Assembly: GCA_013202535.1 (NCBI GenBank)
Contig: JABMRP010000059.1
Coordinates: 1-7,525, forward strand
From: Planctomycetota bacterium
Lineage (GTDB): Bacteria > Planctomycetota > Planctomycetia > Pirellulales > Thermoguttaceae
Direction: 5' to 3'
Length of the DNA stretch: 7,525 nucleotides
This document shows positions 1 to 4,900 of the stretch, in pieces (within the stretch, counting starts at the first letter, position 1; every line of letters begins with the position of its first letter). A program made the translations under genes and the position numbers. The notes below the pieces were generated by a model. The model did no database searches and was not told the DNA's origin. It saw only the letters and a list, made by a program, of their open reading frames with translations.

Positions 1-21
1 CGGCGGCTTTCTCTCGTCCCT

Positions 22-99
22 CGTGACGACGCTTCGCGTCGTCACGCACGGTCGGACGCTTCGCGTCCCCCGCAACGATGCCAGCCGTTGCGCCACGGC
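22..99. repeat. Cluster of three adjacent hairpins with a duplicated 13-base core
   Basis: Three inverted repeats lie side by side. Bases 22-46 form an 11-bp perfect stem with a 3-base loop. Bases 54-68 form a 6-bp stem with the same TTC loop. Bases 71-92 form a 7-bp stem (CGCAACG/CGTTGCG) with an 8-base loop; an alternative 5-bp stem at 84-99 competes with it. The first two share the core GACGCTTCGCGTC (28-40 and 55-67), which on the minus strand reads GACGCGAAGCGTC. The cluster lies 44-121 bases past the stop of the minus-strand HEPN gene, so it could end or protect that transcript. No T-run follows on either strand, so a standard intrinsic terminator is not supported. A REP-like interspersed repeat is the main alternative. 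Bases 1-142 hold no gene I can support. Confidence 0.6.
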
Positions 100-142
100 G
101 GGTTCTGTGCCAGTGACGCAAAGCGCGGGAACAAGTGGGAAA

Positions 143-1366
143 TCAAGATGCGGGCGCATTCTTCAGCCAATTGCGCATCGCGATCCGTGTCAGGCTCCAG
201 AGTTCCCCGTGGAGTTCGCGCTCGTTGAACCAAGGAGGGTCCCACCCAAAGGCGAGATCCTGATCGAGTTGCATCAGATCGCTACCATGAAGAATGTTTG
301 ATCGCAAGCTATACATCTCGTCTCGGCGTTTCTTTAGAGAAGCATCGGGGGCGTACTTCTCAAAGAAAGCTCGAAATCCTTCCGTTGGGCCCGGCACCTC
401 GTGCGAAACATCTTTCTTGCACTGTTCGCAGCAGACTCGGTGTTGAACGCCCCGATCGATGAAGGATTCGACGGCGGAGACAAGAGAAGCGAAGGACGCA
501 GACATAGAAATGGTCCATTGACGCGAAGCCATGTCCATCCAGAAGGTAGCACGGTCAAACTTCGCCCGGTTCGTCGGCGAAAGCTCAAGGTATGAACAAA
601 TCGATTTATCGAGATCGGCAGGCACGCGCAAACCCTCTCCGTCATGTCCGACGTCCGTGTAATAGCCTGCTGGGTCCAACTCCTCAAGCCGTTCGGCGGC
701 AGGTGGCGACAGAACATCAATAATGGCTTCGGGCAACTTGGCGAAAAAGAATCGCTGAACCCATTTGATCTCGTTGCGACCGCAGTCACGAGGCACGCTC
801 GCCCAGAAATGCTCCGATCTTAGCGGGGCAAGGCTTGTGCGGCCGGCAAGTAGAACGTTCAGTACAAGCGTCAGCTTACGGTGTTCCCGCATCCTCCGAT
901 GGTTCGTAACTGGCCACAAGTTGCTCTCCCTAATCGGGAACTCAAGAATGAACGGATGCTCAGCTATCTCCACACGGGCGCATGGCGCGTCATCCGGTGG
1001 CGGAAGGATCTGCACGCCGGAACGCTCCCCCCGCCACGAACCGAGAACGCGGAAGCTGCTGAAGCTGTGTTTTCGCCCGACCTTCATCGGCCCAACAAGG
1101 ATTGATTCCTCGATTTCCTGGCTGATTTGCTCCCATTCATCAGAATCGAATGCCGCTCCCGGTTCCACCGCGATGATCCTTTTCTTCTTCTTGTTGTACG
1201 TCAGTTGAATCCGGCAGGACGAGCCCGCAAGTGGTAGATATAGTGCGTCCCGAGTATTGGAGAGATCCCCGTACTGGCCTGGTCCTCTCATGTGCTCGTT
1301 CAGAAGGAGCCGCAACTCATCCAAATCGAGGTCCGCCCACTGCTCTTTAAGAAGGTTGGCATTCAT
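143..1366 (-). CDS. HEPN-domain protein (ApeA-like), putative RNase
   Basis: This encodes 407 residues from the ATG at 1366. An in-frame GTG at 1438 would add 24 residues rich in Cys, Arg and Asn that do not look like protein, so I prefer the ATG. No strong ribosome binding site precedes either. The last ~130 residues look like an Apea-like HEPN domain: a helical stretch (about 275-304), a CCxxC cluster (C312, C313, C316) that may bind metal, then R355-S-N-I-L-H360 followed by Gly, which fits the R-x4-6-H motif of HEPN ribonucleases. Residues 1-270 match nothing I recognise; they hold a lysine run near 59-62 and no membrane segment or signal peptide. HEPN proteins often act as RNases in anti-phage defence or toxin systems; that role is inferred from the motif alone. 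The gene has no evident partner on its strand. The domain call is moderately sure, the function unsure. Confidence 0.62.
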   Translation of the reverse strand: MNANLLKEQWADLDLDELRLLLNEHMRGPGQYGDLSNTRDALYLPLAGSSCRIQLTYNKKKKRIIAVEPGAAFDSDEWEQISQEIEESILVGPMKVGRKHSFSSFRVLGSWRGERSGVQILPPPDDAPCARVEIAEHPFILEFPIRESNLWPVTNHRRMREHRKLTLVLNVLLAGRTSLAPLRSEHFWASVPRDCGRNEIKWVQRFFFAKLPEAIIDVLSPPAAERLEELDPAGYYTDVGHDGEGLRVPADLDKSICSYLELSPTNRAKFDRATFWMDMASRQWTISMSASFASLVSAVESFIDRGVQHRVCCEQCKKDVSHEVPGPTEGFRAFFEKYAPDASLKKRRDEMYSLRSNILHGSDLMQLDQDLAFGWDPPWFNERELHGELWSLTRIAMRNWLKNAPAS

Positions 1367-1392
1367 GGGGTCATTCCCGTTGCGGCTAGGGC

Positions 1393-1421
1393 TTAATCGT
1401 CCATTCCGAGGCGCATTGCAA
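1393..1421 (-). promoter_or_regulatory. Weak candidate promoter for the HEPN gene
   Basis: On the minus strand TTGCAA (1421-1416, four of six matches to TTGACA) and GATTAA (1398-1393, three of six matches to TATAAT) are 17 bases apart. Transcription would begin near 1386, about 20 bases before the ATG at 1366 and downstream of the alternative GTG at 1438, which would favour the ATG. The match is weak and could be chance. Confidence 0.25.
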
Positions 1422-1440
1422 CACCCCCAACCGCTCACTG

Positions 1441-1472
1441 CTAACGGGGGAGGAAACGACGTCGCTTGTTAG
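1441..1472. repeat. Nested inverted repeat upstream of the HEPN gene
   Basis: CTAAC (1441-1445) and GTTAG (1468-1472) are perfect inverted repeats. Directly inside the right arm lies the near-palindrome AAACGACGTCGCTT (1454-1467), whose centre CGACGTCG is perfect. It sits 75-106 bases upstream of the HEPN start codon and just upstream of the weak candidate promoter, so an operator is possible. The TAAC...GTTA ends recall integron attC core sites, but the element is too short and the flanking bases do not fit the core consensus. The rest of 1367-1642 shows no gene I can support. Confidence 0.4.
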
Positions 1473-1601
1473 TCATCTCGACTCTCAACAAAATCGCGGC
1501 TGCAATTGGTGGGAACTGGCAGACGGGTCCATTTTACGCTCCCGACGGTCCACTGCTCAACACGCTCGCAGGTCTCTTCTTCTCCACTCGGCGGCGGCAA
1601 C

Positions 1602-1620
1602 CCCCCGGCAGAGCCGGGGG
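1602..1620. terminator. GC-only hairpin after the alpha/beta hydrolase gene
   Basis: CCCCCGGC (1602-1609) and GCCGGGGG (1613-1620) form a perfect 8-bp stem around an AGA loop, beginning 22 bases past the stop of the minus-strand hydrolase gene. The position suits a transcript end or 3'-protecting structure. The minus strand that follows (GGTTGCCGCCGCC) has no T-run, so a canonical Rho-independent terminator is not shown. It may instead be a dispersed GC-rich repeat. Confidence 0.45.
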
Positions 1621-1642
1621 CTGAGGAGAGGGGGCTACTACC

Positions 1643-2518
1643 TCAATCGAGCCCGTCGAGCCACGCATCCAACTCGGCGTAATACGATGGCGGTTGGCCG
1701 TCGTTGTGGAGGCGGTCGGGGAAACGGATGAACTGCTTGGGCTCGTTGGCTGCCTCGAAGAGACGGCAGCCGAGTTCGTAGGGAACCATCCGGTCCGCTT
1801 CTCCGTGGCTTTGCAGCAACGGGCCGCTGTAGCCGGCGATCTTCAAAAGCGAGTCGAACCGGTTGCGCATGATCCAGCGAACGGGCAGCCAGGGATAGTA
1901 GGAGGCGCCCACGTCGGGCAGCGAGGTGAACGTACTTTCGAGAATCAACCCCCGGGCGCCGTCGGCCGCGGCCAGATCGACGGCCACTCCGCCGCCCAAC
2001 GAACGGCCCATCAGCACAATTTCCTTCTGGTCGATGCCCTCCCGATCGGCCAGCCACGCCCGAGCCGCCCGCGCGTCGGCCAAAACGCCCTTCTCGTTGG
2101 GACTCCCCTCGCTGCGCCCGTAGCCTCGATAGTCGAAAATCAAGACCGACACGCCCAACTCGTTGTGCAGCCGACGGAGCAGCATCTCGCGATGGGCAAG
2201 ATGACCGGCGTTGCCGTGGCAGTACAAGACGACCGCCCGGGGATCTTCGTGCGGAATGTACCAGCCGTTGATCCTCGTACCGTCGGCCGAGGTCACCCAA
2301 ACGTCGACGCAAGGGAATCCGGCCGGTTCGGCAAACTCGTGGGGATGTTTCGTGGCGGGAAAGACCAGCCGGTTCTCCAGGCACGCCATCGCCACAAGAA
2401 GTCCGACGTAGACCGCCAGCGGCAAGCGGACGACACGCCACGCTCGGCCGGTCCACCGGCGCCATCGCGGGGAAACCGGCGATGGCGATGCGTCGGGCAT
2501 AAGAGAGTCAGATTCCAT
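1643..2518 (-). CDS. Membrane-anchored alpha/beta hydrolase (serine hydrolase)
   Basis: This is a 291-residue protein with a basic N-terminus (R18-R31), then a hydrophobic segment at about 32-47 that should act as an uncleaved signal anchor, placing the hydrolase domain outside the inner membrane. Hydrolase features appear in the right order: HGNAGH (101-106, oxyanion-hole region), DYRGYGRSEG (129-138), the nucleophile elbow GRSLGG (171-176, Ser173), Asp242 in GEADRMVP and His271 in RLHND, giving a complete Ser-Asp-His triad. The pattern resembles the BEM46/ABHD13-type branch, whose bacterial members are poorly characterised; the substrate is unknown, with esterase or thioesterase activity most likely. 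The ATG at 2518 has no Shine-Dalgarno sequence; the next in-frame ATG, at 2500, has none either. A terminator separates it from the DUF1571 gene upstream, so it is probably transcribed alone. Confidence 0.9.
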   Translation of the reverse strand: MESDSLMPDASPSPVSPRWRRWTGRAWRVVRLPLAVYVGLLVAMACLENRLVFPATKHPHEFAEPAGFPCVDVWVTSADGTRINGWYIPHEDPRAVVLYCHGNAGHLAHREMLLRRLHNELGVSVLIFDYRGYGRSEGSPNEKGVLADARAARAWLADREGIDQKEIVLMGRSLGGGVAVDLAAADGARGLILESTFTSLPDVGASYYPWLPVRWIMRNRFDSLLKIAGYSGPLLQSHGEADRMVPYELGCRLFEAANEPKQFIRFPDRLHNDGQPPSYYAELDAWLDGLD

Positions 2519-2526
2519 GAAGGGCT

Positions 2527-2555
2527 ATTATGGGACACGTGCCCGCAAAAAACAA
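2527..2555 (-). promoter_or_regulatory. Candidate promoter of the alpha/beta hydrolase gene, possibly leaderless
   Basis: On the minus strand TTGTTT (2555-2550) and CATAAT (2532-2527, five of six matches to TATAAT) are exactly 17 bases apart. A start about seven bases past the -10 box falls within a few bases of the ATG at 2518, so the mRNA would be leaderless or nearly so, in keeping with the missing Shine-Dalgarno sequence. The -35 box (three of six matches) overlaps the T-run of the preceding terminator. Confidence 0.45.
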
Positions 2556-2590
2556 CAACCTCGCGCCGCTGGGGGCAGGCACGAGGTTGT
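2547..2590 (-). terminator. Intrinsic terminator of the DUF1571 gene
   Basis: Read on the minus strand, ACAACCTCG (2590-2582) pairs perfectly over 9 bp with CGAGGTTGT (2563-2555); three further G-C pairs lie inside after one mismatch. The stem is followed by TG and then six T (2552-2547). It begins 38 bases past the DUF1571 stop codon. Stem, spacing and T-run are those of a Rho-independent terminator, so the DUF1571 and hydrolase genes are probably separate transcription units. Confidence 0.88.
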
Positions 2591-2628
2591 CAAGCGCAGA
2601 GTTTCGCAAATACGCCGGCGGCCGGCGA

Positions 2629-3531
2629 TCAATCCGGGTAGCCGTAGTTGGGGTTGTTATGGTCGAAATCGGCGTCCGTATATCCGTTGTTGAGCTTCAA
2701 GTTGGTGTAGGTATACTGTTCAATCAGTTGCGGCGCTCCGCCGGGCTTCTTCGGCCAGTCGTACGCTTCGTACCGGATAGGCAGGTTCAGTTCGTCGTCG
2801 ACGAAAATCCGGGCGACGTGAAAGAGGAAGTTGCTCCGGGGAACCGGATGCGTGACCTGGATGCACGTGCATACGCGGTCGTTGACCTTGGCCCCCTTGT
2901 AGAAATTCACCTCGCATTCGCCGTACTTCATGTCGCGATTGCCAATTTCAATCAGCCGCTTCACGAGATTCAAGATGCCGATCTCGGTGATCGGATAACG
3001 CTGCCCTCGCATGGCCAGATTTCCGGTCGGATCGAGCTGGACGGTACCGAAGAGGTTCTTGCGGATTCCCGTCTCGTGGGCCACCAGCTTGCCGTCGTTC
3101 TGCCCGTCGACGAAGATGACCTCGCGGCCCTTGAGGTTGTCCGGCTTGAGAAAGTACATGTAGACGCTCACCGGCCGGTGGCGCATCTTGATGAAAATGT
3201 ACTGTTCTTCGCCGAGGGCGCCGTCGACGCGTTCCCGCTTGACCAGGACGGCACTATAGTCGTCGATCCGCTGCAGAGTGGCCAGACCCCGGTGAGCCCA
3301 GTCCACGGCAGGCTTCAGCGGATGCTCAGCGACCTGCCGCCTGGCCGGCTGCTGAGGGGGTGTCGCCGGTCGCTCGGCCATCCGGTAGGCCGACGGAGAA
3401 TACCCCTGCTGGGGAGAGCGGGCAGGCCCGGCTCCCCGCGGCACTTGAGCAGTGGCGGCGGAAACGTAAACAAAGCAGACCGCCAATGCGGCAAGCCAAG
3501 GGCGATGGACATCAGAACCACGAGCAATCAT
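2629..3531 (-). CDS. DUF1571 family exported protein
   Basis: This encodes 300 residues from the ATG at 3531, chosen because AAGGAG at 3545-3540 lies 8 bases before it; an in-frame GTG at 3540 overlaps that site and is unlikely. The N-terminus is a signal peptide: an Arg-containing start, hydrophobic core about 11-25 and probable cleavage after ATA (26-28). A low-complexity Pro/Gln/Arg linker (about 30-72) follows. The folded part (about 80-295) has the pattern I associate with DUF1571: an opening helix with a DYSAVLVKRERVDG segment (91-104), YIFIKMRHRPVSVYMYFLKP (111-130), GREVIFVDGQNDGKLVAHE (135-153), and PIRYEAYDW (251-259) before the YTYTNLKLNNGYTDADFD region (273-290). The alternating beta strands suggest a LolA-like half barrel that might bind lipid or a hydrophobic ligand in the periplasm; this is inference, since the family has no known function. 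Confidence 0.86.
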   Translation of the reverse strand: MIARGSDVHRPWLAALAVCFVYVSAATAQVPRGAGPARSPQQGYSPSAYRMAERPATPPQQPARRQVAEHPLKPAVDWAHRGLATLQRIDDYSAVLVKRERVDGALGEEQYIFIKMRHRPVSVYMYFLKPDNLKGREVIFVDGQNDGKLVAHETGIRKNLFGTVQLDPTGNLAMRGQRYPITEIGILNLVKRLIEIGNRDMKYGECEVNFYKGAKVNDRVCTCIQVTHPVPRSNFLFHVARIFVDDELNLPIRYEAYDWPKKPGGAPQLIEQYTYTNLKLNNGYTDADFDHNNPNYGYPD

Positions 3532-3539
3532 CTGTGACA

Positions 3540-3545
3540 CTCCTT
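3540..3545 (-). promoter_or_regulatory. Ribosome binding site that fixes the DUF1571 start
   Basis: AAGGAG on the minus strand ends 8 bases before the ATG at 3531, a textbook spacing. The upstream in-frame GTG (3540-3538) begins with the last G of the site and so cannot use it. A 5-bp stem (GTCGG/CCGAC, 3563-3546) ends directly beside it in the leader and might affect access. Confidence 0.8.
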
Positions 3546-3660
3546 GTCGGGAACCGGGCCGACGACGTACAATCTGAAGCCACCGTCGGGGGTAAATTGC
3601 CGGGTCGTCATTCGTTCGCTGGCCGCCCCGGGCAGACCGCGCAATCCGTTACGACGACTT

Positions 3661-3678
3661 CCACCAGCCTGTTGGTGG
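3661..3678. repeat. Inverted repeat in the divergent intergenic region
   Basis: CCACCA (3661-3666) and TGGTGG (3673-3678) are a perfect 6-bp inverted repeat around a 6-base centre. It lies midway between the divergent DUF1571 and metallo-hydrolase genes, where a shared operator could sit. No regulator gene is near, no T-run follows, and a chance occurrence is possible. Confidence 0.3.
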
Positions 3679-3750
3679 TTATCGAGCCGTGGGTATCCGC
3701 ATAATCACAATGTTTGGCACGGTGTGGGGAGTCTCGCTAACCGGCAACCT

Positions 3751-3780
3751 TTGACTGACTGGACCAACTTATCATATTTT
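3751..3780 (+). promoter_or_regulatory. Sigma-70-type promoter of the MBL-fold hydrolase gene
   Basis: TTGACT (3751-3756, five of six matches to TTGACA) is followed by an AT-rich block. The -10 box is CATATT at 3773-3778 (16-base spacer) or TATTTT at 3775-3780 (18-base spacer), each four of six. Transcription would start near 3786, leaving a leader of about 35 bases that contains the ribosome binding site. Confidence 0.65.
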
Positions 3781-3805
3781 ATCCCCGTTCGATCCGCCAC
3801 CCGCC

Positions 3806-3811
3806 AAGGAG
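3806..3811 (+). promoter_or_regulatory. Ribosome binding site of the MBL-fold hydrolase gene
   Basis: AAGGAG lies 9 bases before the ATG at 3821 and supports that start. It is one of only two strong Shine-Dalgarno sites placed to serve a gene in this window. Confidence 0.8.
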
Positions 3812-3820
3812 AGTCCGCTC

Positions 3821-4483
3821 ATGACCGCGATCCAAATAGACGTCGCCCGTATTCTTTCCATCCCGTTTGAAGAAAACGCGTATGTCGTTCGACGGCCCGA
3901 CCGCGCCGACTGTCTGATCGTCGACCCCGGGTTGGAACCGCGGAAGATCATCGACCATATCGAAGGGTACGAGTTGGAGCCGGCGGCGATTCTCAATACG
4001 CACGGCCACAGCGACCACATCGGCGGCAACGGGGCCATCAAGGAGCGCTGGCCGCAATGTCCGATTGTCATCGGTTCGGGCGACGCGGCAAAGCTCACCG
4101 ATCCCGCGCAGAACCTGTCGACCCTGTTCGGAGCCCATTTGGTGAGCCCTCCGGCCGATGTCACGGTCGACGACGGCGACACGTATCGGGCGGCCGGGAT
4201 CGAGTTGCGCGTGCTGGAGATTCCCGGCCACTCGGCCGGCCACGTGATCTATTTGTGCCAGTCCCACGACCCGCCGCTGGCGCTGGTGGGCGACGTGATC
4301 TTCGCCGGCGGCGTCGGCCGGACCGATTTCCCCGACGGCAATACGCAAGATCTCATCGACGGCATTCGCAACAAGATCTACACGCTGCCCGAGGAAACCA
4401 TATTACTCTCCGGCCACGGCCCCGCGACGACCGTGGGGCAAGAGAAGCGAACCAATCCGTTCGTCAACGATTCGTCGGACTGA
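3821..4483 (+). CDS. Metallo-beta-lactamase-fold hydrolase, glyoxalase-II-like
   Basis: This is a 220-residue soluble protein with no signal peptide, probably cytoplasmic. All ligands of a binuclear metal site are present: THGHSDH (60-66; H61, H63, D65, H66), H137 in PGHSAGH, D158 in VGDVIFAGGVGRTD and H199 in SGHGP. The FEENAYVV segment (16-23), the GRTD motif (166-169) and the C-terminal GHGPATTVGQEKRTNP block (198-213) are typical of the glyoxalase-II-like branch that hydrolyses thioesters such as S-lactoylglutathione. At about 220 residues it lacks the C-terminal helical domain of classical glyoxalase II (about 250-260), so the true substrate may be another thioester or a persulfide. It has its own promoter and ribosome binding site upstream and an intrinsic terminator downstream, which point to a single-gene transcript. 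Confidence 0.92.
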   Translation: MTAIQIDVARILSIPFEENAYVVRRPDRADCLIVDPGLEPRKIIDHIEGYELEPAAILNTHGHSDHIGGNGAIKERWPQCPIVIGSGDAAKLTDPAQNLSTLFGAHLVSPPADVTVDDGDTYRAAGIELRVLEIPGHSAGHVIYLCQSHDPPLALVGDVIFAGGVGRTDFPDGNTQDLIDGIRNKIYTLPEETILLSGHGPATTVGQEKRTNPFVNDSSD

Positions 4484-4502
4484 CGGCGGACCGCCACACC
4501 GC

Positions 4503-4525
4503 CGCCGTGGCACGGCGTTTTGTTT
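4503..4525 (+). terminator. Intrinsic terminator of the MBL-fold hydrolase gene
   Basis: CGCCGT (4503-4508) pairs with ACGGCG (4512-4517) over 6 bp around a GGC loop and is followed at once by TTTTGTTT (4518-4525). It begins 19 bases past the stop codon. The stem is short but GC-rich, and the T-run is clear. Confidence 0.72.
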
Positions 4526-4720
4526 CCATGCTGATTGGGCGATCCGTGGCTATTGGGAGCCACCCGACAACCACCCCCGCCACGGGTCATTCATACCGGC
4601 ATGCAGTATAGTACTACTGGGTGGTTGGCTGCAATCGAGGGAAGTGTCGACCCTTCGGCCGCCGATGGAATGGTGCTCGTACCCATTTCCCGTTTTCCCC
4701 CATTTCTCCGTACCGTCGGG

Positions 4721-4798
4721 CATGGGCCCCCCGTACCGCCTGCCCCCCCGACAGAGTGTTATTCGTGTCGATTCAGTCCCATGTTGATCGGGCCCATG
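4721..4798. repeat. 9-bp inverted repeat with a 60-base spacer before the CHAD promoter
   Basis: CATGGGCCC (4721-4729) and GGGCCCATG (4790-4798) are perfect inverted repeats. The right arm touches the -35 position of the candidate CHAD promoter, so a DNA-looping operator or a leader structure is conceivable. Both arms contain the palindrome GGGCCC, which makes chance pairing easier. Confidence 0.35.
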
Positions 4799-4825
4799 GA
4801 ACGGCTGTCCGGGCAGACGTATAAT
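4797..4825 (+). promoter_or_regulatory. Candidate promoter of the CHAD / phosphoesterase-HD operon
   Basis: TATAAT (4820-4825) is a perfect -10 box. The best -35 candidate at a 17-base spacing is TGGAAC (4797-4802), only three of six matches, so activation by a protein or an alternative sigma factor is possible. The start would be near 4832, giving a leader of about 70 bases before the ATG at 4901. Confidence 0.5.
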
Positions 4826-4900
4826 GGAAGGGCACGGAAGGCCGTACTGAGGAAAAAGGAGTAATACCAACCCCCACACATCTACCGGATTTGCCTCGCG

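Larger units (their letters stand above)
4484..4900. other. 417-base non-coding region before the CHAD operon
   Basis: This region holds the metallo-hydrolase terminator at its left end and a promoter-like TATAAT near its right end, with no gene I can support between. A weak frame (4535-4864) is rich in Pro, lacks a ribosome binding site and resembles no family. Other content: a 9-bp inverted repeat (4721-4729 and 4790-4798), five C-tracts of three to seven between 4682 and 4749, and two similar 13-mers (ATGCTGATTGGGC at 4528-4540, ATGTTGATCGGGC at 4781-4793). Confidence 0.6.

Noticed and set aside
1441..1472. Integron attC recombination site
   Set aside because: The TAAC/GTTA ends are suggestive, but the 32-base length is far below known attC sites, the 7-base core consensus fails, and no integrase is present.
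1694..2641. 315-residue open frame on the plus strand opposite the alpha/beta hydrolase
   Set aside because: It is a shadow of a gene with a complete catalytic triad.
2530..3537. 335-residue open frame on the plus strand opposite the DUF1571 gene
   Set aside because: The minus-strand gene has a signal peptide, ribosome binding site and terminator; this frame has no recognisable domain.
4535..4864. 109-residue frame upstream of and in frame with CHAD
   Set aside because: It has no ribosome binding site, a Pro-rich random-looking composition and no known motif, and the intergenic region already has a terminator and a promoter.
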